From Streptomyces somaliensis DSM 40738 (GTDB lineage: Bacteria > Actinomycetota > Actinomycetes > Streptomycetales > Streptomycetaceae): 47,634 nt of DNA. Below, one piece after another: positions 1 to 7,578 of the stretch; within the stretch, counting starts at the first letter, position 1, and the number at the start of each line of letters is the position of its first letter. The position numbers were made by a program, and so were the translations under genes. The stretch covers positions 1 to 47,634 of the forward strand of contig JAAXOU010000002.1 in the NCBI GenBank assembly GCA_012396115.1, read 5' to 3'. The notes under the pieces are model-generated. The model made no database searches. It was given only the letters and a program-made list of their open reading frames with translations, and was not told where the DNA came from.

Positions 1-89
1 CGCCGCTCCGGGGCGGGGTCCTCCCGCGGTAGCACCGCGGGGTCGGCCGCGCGGCGGAGCCGGGTGGCCCGCGGGCCGATGCCCGGCCG

Positions 90-120
90 CCCCTCCACCT
101 GCGACCTTCGTGTGGAGGGG
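90..120. terminator. Hairpin at left edge, possible terminator
   Basis: The arms cccctccac (90-98) and gtggagggg (112-120) pair perfectly around a 13-nt loop. No T-tract follows, as is usual in high-GC actinomycetes. It may end a gene left of the window. No gene is visible in bases 1-155. Confidence 0.35.
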
Positions 121-155
121 GCCGGCCGGCGGCCCGCCGGAGCCGAGGAGCACGT

Positions 156-740
156 ATGCGGACGACCTTTCGCACGGAGGGACCGGCCCCCGCCCGCCCG
201 GGGCGGTTCCGCGCCGCGTGGCAGGCGGCCCACCGGCCCGTCGACGGGGTGTCCCGGTGTACGCGGCTCATCGCGTACGCCGTGCCGCTCACGGTCCTGC
301 CGTCCAGCGTCTGGCGGCTCCCCGCCGTGTTCTCCCACGGGGTCTCGCCCGGCGAGCGGGTGTACATCGTCTTCCTGTCGGTGGTGTCCGAGGTCCTCGC
401 GTTCACCGCGGTCGGGCTGGTCGCCCGCTGGGGCGAGGTGTTCCCGCGCTGGGTCCCCTTCCTGCGCGGCCGCCGGGTCCCGGTGGGAGCGGCCGTCGTA
501 CCCGCCGCCGCCGGAGCCGTGGTCCTCACCCTCCTGTGGACCGTGGCGGTCCCGGTCACCGAGGTCATGGACGTGACGATCCGGGGCGACGAGGTGCCGT
601 CCGACTACCCGGGCAAGGCCGGGGGCTGGGAGGCCGCGTGGTTCTACCTCTGCTACGCGCCGCTGGTCCTGTGGGGGCCGCTGCTGGGCGTGCTGGCCGT
701 CGCCTACGCCAAGCGCCGCCGGGCGGTTCCGAGGGGTTGA
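156..740 (+). CDS. Small integral membrane protein, unknown function
   Basis: A 194-aa protein with about four hydrophobic segments, roughly residues 40-60, 75-95, 110-130 and 160-185. The last is followed by a basic tail (AKRRR), suggesting a cytoplasmic C-terminus. The N-terminus is Arg/Pro-rich with no cleavable signal. The start at 156 follows a purine-rich stretch (ggagccgaggagcac). I do not recognise a family. It resembles the many small DUF membrane proteins of Streptomyces, and codon bias supports a real gene. It stands alone: the next gene is on the opposite strand beyond a tandem repeat. Confidence 0.7.
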   Translation: MRTTFRTEGPAPARPGRFRAAWQAAHRPVDGVSRCTRLIAYAVPLTVLPSSVWRLPAVFSHGVSPGERVYIVFLSVVSEVLAFTAVGLVARWGEVFPRWVPFLRGRRVPVGAAVVPAAAGAVVLTLLWTVAVPVTEVMDVTIRGDEVPSDYPGKAGGWEAAWFYLCYAPLVLWGPLLGVLAVAYAKRRRAVPRG

Positions 741-813
741 ACGGCGCTCCGGGCCCCGCCGCGGCACGCGGCACGCCCGGCGGGGCGGGGCCTGCCGCCT
801 GCACCGGCGGGCC

Positions 814-939
814 GTACGCGTCACGCGGCGGCCTGTACGCGTCATGCGGCGGCCCGTACGCGTCATGCGGCGAGCCGTACGCGCCACGTGGCGGCCCGTA
901 CGCGTCGCACGGCGGCCCGTACGCGGTCCGGGGCGGCCC
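814..939. repeat. 21-bp tandem repeat, six units
   Basis: Six 21-bp units start at 814, 835, 856, 877, 898 and 919. Each begins gtacgcg and ends in a variant of cggcggccc. The array lies between the convergent membrane-protein and hydrolase genes. Each unit is seven codons long, so every frame stays open through it, but I see no reason to think it is translated. Confidence 0.85.
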
Positions 940-944
940 TCCGG

Positions 945-1994
945 TCAGGCGCCGGTGGCGGCCGGAACGGGGTCAGGGTCGGGCCCGGAGTCGGGCCCGG
1001 AGTCGACGATCCGCGCGAGCAGGTCGAGGCCCGGGCGGTCCACGGGCCGGGCGTTGGCGCTCAGGACGACGACCGCCGCCCGGCGTTCGGGGGCCACGGC
1101 CAGCAGACTGCGGTAGCCGCCGGTGCCGCCGTTGTGGAACAGGACCCGGTGGCGGACGTGGGGCAGGTCGACCGAGACCCAGCCGGGGTGGACGGTCATC
1201 CTGCCGTCGACGCGGTGGGCGGTGGTGCGGGTGAGGGCGACGGCCTCGCCGAGCTCTCCGGGTACGGGGTCGATCTGGGCCCGGGCCAGTGCGAGCAGGT
1301 CGGGCACGGTGGAGTGCAGGCCGCCGGCGCCGGCGAGGGCGGCCAGCTGCCAGGGCGGGCGGGGGTGGCCGGTGCGGGAGTGGCCGGGGGCCAGGCGTGC
1401 GGCGCGTCCGGGGTCGAGGGCCACGCGGGTGTCGGTCATGCCGAGGGGCCGGCAGACCTCGTCCTGGACGAGGGTGTCGTAGTCGGTTCCGGCGTGGCGT
1501 GCCAGGACGAGCCCGAGCAGGCCGGCGCCGAGGTTGGAGTAGCGGAAGCGGGTGCCGGGCACCGACCGCAGGCGGGTGCGCCGCAGTCCGTCCAGCAGGA
1601 ACTCGCCCGTGCAGCCTGCGTAGGGGTCGGGCCGGAACAGGCCGCGCGGCAGGAGGCCCTTGGGCAGCCGGGGCAGGCCGGAGGTGTGGCAGGCCAGGTG
1701 GACCAGCCTGACGGCCTCGCCGCCGCGTTCGGGGGGCGTGATGTCGCGGGGCAGCAGGTCGCGGAGCGGCTGGTCCAGCCCCACGGTGCCGCGCACGGCG
1801 AGCCGGGCCAGGGTCAGGGCGGTGAACGTCTTGGTGACGGAACCGATCTCGAACAGCGTGCCGGGGTCCGCGCCGTGCAGCGCGGACCGCCCGCCCCGCA
1901 CGGCACCCACCGCGACGGCGCCGCGCTGCCGGGCGCCGAGCCGCTCCGCCGTCCGCCGTACCAGGTCGTCGAGGGACGGGGCCACGGCCGTCAC
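945..1994 (-). CDS. Serine hydrolase, beta-lactamase/PBP4 (class C) family
   Basis: A 349-aa serine hydrolase of the beta-lactamase fold. It has the nucleophile motif SVTK (S52, K55), the second motif YSN (in RYSNLGAG), and the HNGGTGG loop that takes the KTG position as HxG. These are typical of esterase or peptidase members rather than true antibiotic-hydrolysing enzymes. No signal peptide is evident, so it is probably cytoplasmic. The chosen GTG start (1994) overlaps the stop of the upstream HTH gene as GTGA. A longer frame to 2228 exists but would cover that whole gene, so I reject it. Translational coupling to the HTH gene is likely. The substrate cannot be predicted. Confidence 0.85.
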   Translation of the reverse strand: MTAVAPSLDDLVRRTAERLGARQRGAVAVGAVRGGRSALHGADPGTLFEIGSVTKTFTALTLARLAVRGTVGLDQPLRDLLPRDITPPERGGEAVRLVHLACHTSGLPRLPKGLLPRGLFRPDPYAGCTGEFLLDGLRRTRLRSVPGTRFRYSNLGAGLLGLVLARHAGTDYDTLVQDEVCRPLGMTDTRVALDPGRAARLAPGHSRTGHPRPPWQLAALAGAGGLHSTVPDLLALARAQIDPVPGELGEAVALTRTTAHRVDGRMTVHPGWVSVDLPHVRHRVLFHNGGTGGYRSLLAVAPERRAAVVVLSANARPVDRPGLDLLARIVDSGPDSGPDPDPVPAATGA

Positions 1995-2221
1995 GCCTCC
2001 GCCCGGCCGAACAGGCGCCGGCCGCCGTACTTCTTGTGCACGGCCTGCTTCGAGACCCCCAGCGCCTCCGCGATCCGCATCCACGTCACCCCCGCCGCCC
2101 GCGCCCGGTACACCAGGATCTCCTCCTGACCCTCCAGGCGGCGGCGCAGCGCGGCCGCCTCGCGCAGCGCTTCGATCGGATCGGCGTTGTCGGTGATCGA
2201 TGAGATGTCCACTCCGGTCAT
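1991..2221 (-). CDS. Small helix-turn-helix DNA-binding protein
   Basis: A 76-aa protein with an N-terminal helical segment (EALREAAALRRRLEGQEE) and an HTH of the sigma-70 region 4/MerR-like kind: VTWMRIAEALGVSKQAVHKKYGG, about residues 43-65. This is a common small actinomycete regulator type. It is the first gene of a two-gene unit with the serine hydrolase (GTGA overlap). Its ATG lies 3 bp from a 16-bp inverted repeat, with a second copy 29 bp further upstream, which strongly suggests autoregulation. A candidate -10 sits so close to the ATG that the mRNA would be leaderless. Confidence 0.85.
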   Translation of the reverse strand: MTGVDISSITDNADPIEALREAAALRRRLEGQEEILVYRARAAGVTWMRIAEALGVSKQAVHKKYGGRRLFGRAEA

Positions 2222-2223
2222 GC

Positions 2224-2268
2224 GTCAACTTTAGTTGACTTCCCTTCCGGTCGTCAACCTGCGTTGAC
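2224..2268 (-). promoter_or_regulatory. Twin operator and overlapping promoter of the HTH-hydrolase unit
   Basis: Two perfect inverted repeats of the form GTCAAC-N4-GTTGAC lie at 2224-2239 and 2253-2268, with centres 29 bp apart. On the minus strand the half-sites also form a promoter: TTGACG, an 18-nt spacer, then TAAAGT, six bases before the ATG. A regulator bound at either site would cover the -35 or -10 element. Transcription would begin at or next to the start codon. The repeats are seen directly. Their use by the adjacent HTH protein is inference. Confidence 0.75.
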
Positions 2269-2321
2269 CGCGACGGAGTGGCGGACGGTGGCGCGGCGGG
2301 CGGCGTACGGCAGACCGCCCA

Positions 2322-2402
2322 GGCCCTTCAAGCCCTCCAGCCCCTCCAGCCCCTCCAAACCCTCCAAGCCGTCCGGACCGTCCGGACCCTCCAGGCCGCC
2401 CG
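2322..2402. repeat. 9-bp tandem repeat upstream of hsdR
   Basis: Nine imperfect 9-bp units of the type (a/g)(a/c/g)cccTCCa run from 2322 to 2402. They lie between the divergent HTH promoter and hsdR. The hsdR frame is open through here back to 2264, giving a Pro/Ser-rich extension, but that leader lacks protein character and I place the start at 2546. Confidence 0.7.
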
Positions 2403-2545
2403 GGCCGCGGAACCCCCGCCCGCCCCGGATCGGGCCACCGGGGGCGGCCGATCTTCCCCAAACCCCCACCGTCACACGCCAGTTCATGTACGCTGCAAGG
2501 CTTTGCTCGGGACGTGGACGCTGTATCCGGTGGGGGGAGAACACG

Positions 2546-5500
2546 GTGAACGGTACGACGGGGAACCGTCCGGGGGAGTACGACGAGCAGGTCGCGCGCC
2601 TGGCGGCGGGCTCGTCCAACTTCGGCCACCTGCTGCGCCACGAGCCCTTACTGGTGACGCTCGGCTGCTCCGCCGAGTCGTACGTCCACACCGACCCGCA
2701 CGCGGCCATGGTGAAGGCCCGCCTCTTCGGCGAGGTCATGGCCCGGCACCTGGTCACCCTCCTCGGCGTCACCGTCCCGGGCAACCGGCAGGTCGACCGG
2801 ATCAACGCCCTCGTCCGGGCCGAGGTCCTGGTCCCGCAGGTGCGCGCCTGGTTCGAGGCGATCCGCGAGACGGGCAACCGGGCGGTCCACGAGTACTACG
2901 CCAACGTCCGCGAGGCGCTGCGCTGCGTGGAGACGTGCTTCCGCCTCGGCGACTGGCTCCACCGCGCCTCGGACCCGTCCGACACCGCGCACCGGGTGTT
3001 CCTGGCGCCCGCGCCGCCCTCCGCCGCGCCCGCCCCGGCGACCGCCGCCGACCTGCGCGAGCTGGAGCAGCTGCGCACCGAACTCGACGCCTACCGCCGC
3101 AGACTGGAGGAGGCCCGCCTCCGCTACGACGGCAGGCAGAGCCGCCTGGAGCGCGAGCGGGCCGCCCGCGAGCAGGCCGAGGCGGAGCTGGCCCGCGCCG
3201 AGGCCGAACGGGCCGCGCTGCACGACCTGATAGCCGAGCTGAGCGAGAAGCTCACCGAGCTGGCGGCCCCCGACGTGGAGTCCCGCTCGGCCGCCCGTCC
3301 GCTGGACGGGGCCTCGCGGCGCGACGAGTTCATCGCGTACGCGCAGAAGGCCGCCCGCCCGCCGATGAGCGAGGCGCAGGTGAGGGCCGAGCTGGACCGG
3401 ATGCTGGAGCTGGCGGGCTGGACCGTCCAGGACGACGGCGCCAAGAACCTCTTCGCGGGGCGGGGCGTCGCCGTTCGGGAGGTCTCCACCGCCGTCGGCC
3501 GCGCCGACTACCTCCTCTACGTCGACCAGCGCCTGGTCGGCGTCGTGGAGGCCAAGCGGGAGGGCGCCGACCTGGAGGCCGCCATGCGGCAGGCCGCCCG
3601 CTACGCCACCGGCCTCACCCGCAGCCAGCAACTCAGCGCCTGGCGCGCCAGCCTGCCCTTCCGGTACGTCGCCGACGGCAACACCGTCCGCTTCCACAAC
3701 GCGCTCGACCCGTCCCCGCGCACCCGCGAGGTCTTCGCCGTGCACCGGCCGGAGACCGTCGCCCGCTGGATCGAGGAGGCCGAGGCCGATCCGGCCGCGC
3801 CCACGCTGCGCGCCCGGCTGCGCCGCCTGCCGGGGACCTTCCTCGACCCCGCGCCCCTGCGCCCCGCGCAGCTCACGGCCATCACCGGCCTGGAGCGCTC
3901 CCTCGCCAAGGACGACCCGCGCGCCCTGATCCAGATGGCGACCGGCGCCGGCAAGACGTACACGGTGGTCAGCGAGACCTACCGGCTCCTGAGGCACGCC
4001 GGCGCCCGGCGCGTCCTGTTCCTGGTCGACCGCAACAACCTCGGCGGCCAGGCCGCCACCGAGTTCGAGAACTTCGACACCCCCGACGACGGCCGCAAGT
4101 TCACCGAGCTGTACGTGGTGCAGCGCCTCGCCGGGGACACCGTGCTGGGCTCCGCGCACGTGGTGGTCTCCACCGTGCAGCGCCTGTGGATGGCGCTGAC
4201 CGGCCGCGACGTGCCGAGCGCCGACAAGGAGGACGCGGCCCTCGACCGGTACGACCTGGTGAAGGAGCCCGTCCAGGTCGGCTACAACCCGGACCTGCCG
4301 CCGGAGGCCTTCGACCTCGTCGTCGTCGACGAGTGCCACCGCTCCATCTACGGCAAGTGGCGCGCGGTCCTGGAGTACTTCGACGCCCACCTGGTCGGCC
4401 TGACCGCCACCCCCGTCAAGCAGACCTTCGGCTTCTTCTTCCAGAACCTGGTCAGCGAGTACCCGTACGAGCAGGCCGTCGCCGACCGCGTCAACGTCGA
4501 CTTCGACGTCTTCCGCATCCGCACCGAACTGGGCGAGAACGGCGGGACCATCCCGGCGGAGACGGTCGTCCCGATGCGGGAGCGCAGGACGCGCCGCGAG
4601 CGGTACCAGGAGCTGGAGGAGGACCTGGAGTGGAAGGCGTCCCAGCTCGGCCGGCAGGTCATCAGCAAGGGACAGCTGAAGCTGGTGCTGGAGACGTTCC
4701 GCGAGCACCTGTTCACCGACATCTTCCCCCCGGTGGGGGAGGGGGAGGCCCGGCGGGCGCGCACCCACGTGCCCAAGACGCTGGTCTTCGCCGTGGACGA
4801 CAACCACGCCGACGAGATCGTGGGGATGGTCCGCCAGGTCTTCGGCGAGAGCGACGACTTCTGCCAGAAGATCACCCACGCGGCGAAGCGGCCCGCGGAG
4901 CTGATCAAGGCGTTCCGCAACAGCCCCGAGCTGCGCATCGCGGTCACCGTCGACATGATCGCCACCGGGACCGACATCCCGCCGCTGGAGTGCGTCTTCT
5001 TCCTGCGGGACGTGAAGAGCTGGGCGTACTTCGAGCAGATGAAGGGGCGCGGTTCGCGGACGGTCGACCCGGCGGAGTTCCAGGCCGTCACCCCGGACGC
5101 GGAGGTCAAGGAGCGGTTCGTGATCGTCGACGCGGTCGGGGTGACGGACTCGCCCCGCGTGGACGCCCGCCCCCTCAACCGGATCTCCGAGCGGAAGATC
5201 CCGCTGGAGCGGCTGATGGCCAAGACGGCCGGCCTGGCCATGACCGAGGACGAGATCGCCACCCTGGCGGGCCGCCTGGCCCGGCTCGACCAGCAGCTCA
5301 CCGCCGAGGAGCGCGAGGAGGTCGCGGAACTCGCGGGCCTGCCGCTGCGGGAGATCGTCGGCGGCCTGGTCCGGTCCGTCGACCCCGACCAGCAGGAACG
5401 GGCCCGGCGGATCGGCGGCGAGGAGCGGGTACGCCGGAACATGCTGGACGCGCTGAAGCCGATCGCCGCCAACCGCGAACTGCGCGACCGGCTGATGTCC

Positions 5501-6133
5501 ATGCGCCGGGCCCACGACATCGTCATAGACGAGGTGAGCGTGGACGAGGTGCGGGAGGTGCGCGGCATCACGCCGGACGAACTGGCCATGCGGCGCGTCA
5601 CCTCCTGGAAGCAGTACCTGGACGAACACCGGGACGAGACCACCGCGTTCGAGATCGCCTTCCGCGACCGCAGGGACCCCAAGGAGGTCTACCGGCGGCT
5701 GAAGGACCTGGCCCGGAAGATCGAACGCCCCCCGTTCCAGTGGACCCCGGCGCGGCTGTACGACGCGTACGTGCAGCTCGGCAAGGCCGCCCGGCACCCG
5801 GGCGGATCGGCGGGCGTGGTCGACCTGATCGGGCTGCTGCGGTTCGAGCTGGGCCTGGACGAGGAGGTACGGCCCTACCGGGCGCTGGTGGAGGAGCGGT
5901 ACGCCGCGTGGCGGGCCCGCCAGGAGCAGGCGGGAGCCGTTTTCACCGAGGAGCAGACGTGGTGGCTGGACCGCATGGTCGACGTGATCGCCACCGACGC
6001 CGCGATCGAACCCGCGCATTTGAAGGGTTTGCCCTTCAACGAGCGCGGGGGCGTGGACGGATTCCTGAGGGAGTTCGGGCCGGATCGTGCGGCTGAAATT
6101 CTGGATGAACTGGGACGGGAGTTGGGCGCGTGA
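2546..6133 (+). CDS. hsdR: Type I restriction enzyme, R (motor/nuclease) subunit with DUF4145-like N-terminus
   Basis: A 1195-aa restriction and translocation subunit. Order: a DUF4145/HEPN-like helical domain (about 1-130, signature ETGNRAVHE near 108-116); a coiled coil (about 165-240); a PD-(D/E)xK nuclease (D321, E335-A-K337); and a superfamily 2 helicase with GAGKT (K470), DECH (595-598), a TAT box near 620 and QMKGRGSR near 835. An EcoEI-type C-terminal domain follows that docks on the methylase. The GTG at 2546 is preceded by GGGGGGAGA (2532-2540). An in-frame TTA codon at residue 35 makes translation bldA-dependent in Streptomyces. It is the first gene of a three-gene operon; its TGA overlaps the hsdS GTG. 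Confidence 0.95.
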   Translation: MNGTTGNRPGEYDEQVARLAAGSSNFGHLLRHEPLLVTLGCSAESYVHTDPHAAMVKARLFGEVMARHLVTLLGVTVPGNRQVDRINALVRAEVLVPQVRAWFEAIRETGNRAVHEYYANVREALRCVETCFRLGDWLHRASDPSDTAHRVFLAPAPPSAAPAPATAADLRELEQLRTELDAYRRRLEEARLRYDGRQSRLERERAAREQAEAELARAEAERAALHDLIAELSEKLTELAAPDVESRSAARPLDGASRRDEFIAYAQKAARPPMSEAQVRAELDRMLELAGWTVQDDGAKNLFAGRGVAVREVSTAVGRADYLLYVDQRLVGVVEAKREGADLEAAMRQAARYATGLTRSQQLSAWRASLPFRYVADGNTVRFHNALDPSPRTREVFAVHRPETVARWIEEAEADPAAPTLRARLRRLPGTFLDPAPLRPAQLTAITGLERSLAKDDPRALIQMATGAGKTYTVVSETYRLLRHAGARRVLFLVDRNNLGGQAATEFENFDTPDDGRKFTELYVVQRLAGDTVLGSAHVVVSTVQRLWMALTGRDVPSADKEDAALDRYDLVKEPVQVGYNPDLPPEAFDLVVVDECHRSIYGKWRAVLEYFDAHLVGLTATPVKQTFGFFFQNLVSEYPYEQAVADRVNVDFDVFRIRTELGENGGTIPAETVVPMRERRTRRERYQELEEDLEWKASQLGRQVISKGQLKLVLETFREHLFTDIFPPVGEGEARRARTHVPKTLVFAVDDNHADEIVGMVRQVFGESDDFCQKITHAAKRPAELIKAFRNSPELRIAVTVDMIATGTDIPPLECVFFLRDVKSWAYFEQMKGRGSRTVDPAEFQAVTPDAEVKERFVIVDAVGVTDSPRVDARPLNRISERKIPLERLMAKTAGLAMTEDEIATLAGRLARLDQQLTAEEREEVAELAGLPLREIVGGLVRSVDPDQQERARRIGGEERVRRNMLDALKPIAANRELRDRLMSMRRAHDIVIDEVSVDEVREVRGITPDELAMRRVTSWKQYLDEHRDETTAFEIAFRDRRDPKEVYRRLKDLARKIERPPFQWTPARLYDAYVQLGKAARHPGGSAGVVDLIGLLRFELGLDEEVRPYRALVEERYAAWRARQEQAGAVFTEEQTWWLDRMVDVIATDAAIEPAHLKGLPFNERGGVDGFLREFGPDRAAEILDELGRELGA

Positions 6134-7578
6134 ATTTGGAGAACAGCGAGCCTTGGAAGTTGCCGGAGGGCTGGGCCTGGGCGTCGTTCGCAGACGTGGC
6201 CCATGTAGCCAGCAATCTTGTGTCGCCTCACGATTTCCCAGACCTGCCGCATATTGCGCCGAACCATATCGAGTCAGAGACGGGACGCCTGCTGCCCTAC
6301 TCGACAGTGGCCGAGGATGGTGTGAAAAGCCCGAAACACTACTTCCCTGAGGGGTGTATCCTTTACTCGAAAATCCGGCCATACCTTGCCAAAGTTGTTG
6401 TGCCGAGATTCGATGGATTGTGTAGCGCGGACATGTATCCAGTCTCTACTGAGTTGGATTGCGGTTACTTGGCTCTGTGGTTGCGCAGTCCGGCATTCAC
6501 TGAATTTGCCGCCAAACATCAAGGTCGGTCTGTCCTGCCTAAAATCAACAAAGAAGCTTTGGCGAGGCTTCCTGTTCCAGTACCACCGCTGGAGGAGCAG
6601 CGGCGTATCGTCGCCGCGCTCGAAGAGCAGTTATCTCGGCTTGATGCGGCGGTCCAATCGGTAGAGCAGAGTCGAACGCGGTCCAGGCAGCTTTGGAGTT
6701 CTATCCTGCATCAAATGACCGAGGGGACCCTGTCTCGGCATGTGCGGCGTCCGATCCAGTGGAAGCGTACTGATGAAGTGGCTGTAGTTCAGGGCGGAAT
6801 TCAAAAGCAGGCCAAACGCCGGCCGCTGGAGAACGCGTTTCCTTTCCTGCGAGTAGCGAACGTGCCTCGCGGGCGTCTTGCGCTTGATGATATTCACGAA
6901 ATTGAACTATTCAAGGGTGAACTTGAGCGCTACCGACTCGAAGTCGGCGATTTGCTTGTGGTGGAAGGGAACGGAAGTCCTGATCAGATTGGCCGCGCTG
7001 CATTGTGGCGAGGGGAGATCGAGGACTGCGTGCATCAGAATCACTTGATTCGGGTTCGACCAGGAGCGGAGATGCGCGCTGATTTCCTGGAGCTTGCATG
7101 GAATTCTCCAAGCGTTACTCGGCAATTGAAAAAGGTCGCAAGTTCCACCAGTGGGCTGCATACGCTGAGCACTGCCAAGGTCAAGTCAGTGAAGATTCCG
7201 GTCCCTTCGCTGGAAGAGCAGGACGAACTCCTCGAAGCGGTGCAGCAATGGCGTACGAAGCAACTCGCCGCAGAGGCCGCACAACAAACTGCTCTCGCTC
7301 GCGCCGTCGCCCTCCGTCGCTCCCTCCTCGCCGAAGCCTTCGCGGGACGGCTCGTCCCCCAGGACCCCGCCGACGAACCCGCCGCCGCGCTGCTCGACCG
7401 CATTCGTGCGGAGCGGGAGGCGGCCGGGGCCGCCAAGTCCAAGCGCCGCAGCCCGCGCCGGGCCCCCGCCCAGCGAAAGAACGCACCCGCAGCGGACGCG
7501 CCCCCGTTGCCCCGGGCCGACGGCCCGGCCCTCGCCACCGCCACCCAGCCCACCCTTGACCTGGAGATGCCCTCGTGA
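6130..7578 (+). CDS. hsdS: Type I restriction-modification specificity subunit
   Basis: A 482-aa DNA-recognition subunit with the usual two half-subunits. TRD1 is about 1-137 (opening WKLPEGWAW). The first conserved spacer contains LPVPVPPLEEQRRIV and a helix to about 200. TRD2 is about 200-355. The second spacer contains VPSLEEQDELL and AEAFAGRLVPQ, followed by a basic, Pro/Ala-rich tail. Start GTG 6130 overlaps the hsdR stop; the stop overlaps the hsdM start. From about 6140 to 7250 the G+C content drops sharply (47 % in bases 6361-6420) and returns to genome level in the tail, indicating imported recognition domains. A TTA codon occurs at residue 168. Confidence 0.95.
   Translation: MNLENSEPWKLPEGWAWASFADVAHVASNLVSPHDFPDLPHIAPNHIESETGRLLPYSTVAEDGVKSPKHYFPEGCILYSKIRPYLAKVVVPRFDGLCSADMYPVSTELDCGYLALWLRSPAFTEFAAKHQGRSVLPKINKEALARLPVPVPPLEEQRRIVAALEEQLSRLDAAVQSVEQSRTRSRQLWSSILHQMTEGTLSRHVRRPIQWKRTDEVAVVQGGIQKQAKRRPLENAFPFLRVANVPRGRLALDDIHEIELFKGELERYRLEVGDLLVVEGNGSPDQIGRAALWRGEIEDCVHQNHLIRVRPGAEMRADFLELAWNSPSVTRQLKKVASSTSGLHTLSTAKVKSVKIPVPSLEEQDELLEAVQQWRTKQLAAEAAQQTALARAVALRRSLLAEAFAGRLVPQDPADEPAAALLDRIRAEREAAGAAKSKRRSPRRAPAQRKNAPAADAPPLPRADGPALATATQPTLDLEMPS

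Noticed and set aside
814..939. CRISPR array
   Set aside because: Units are contiguous 21-mers with no spacers and no cas genes nearby. No CRISPR array was seen anywhere in the window.
2264..2545. N-terminal extension of hsdR from 2264
   Set aside because: It translates the 9-bp tandem repeat and would overlap the HTH operator. The GTG at 2546 has a strong ribosome site and begins recognisable protein.
2648..6382. A 1244-codon open frame antisense to hsdR
   Set aside because: It is the high-GC mirror of hsdR: composition follows the opposite strand's codon bias, there is no ribosome site and no domain is recognisable. The same holds for long antisense frames at 7041-9398, 17069-18685, 22298-24709, 37739-39595, 42175-44088 and 43068-45230.
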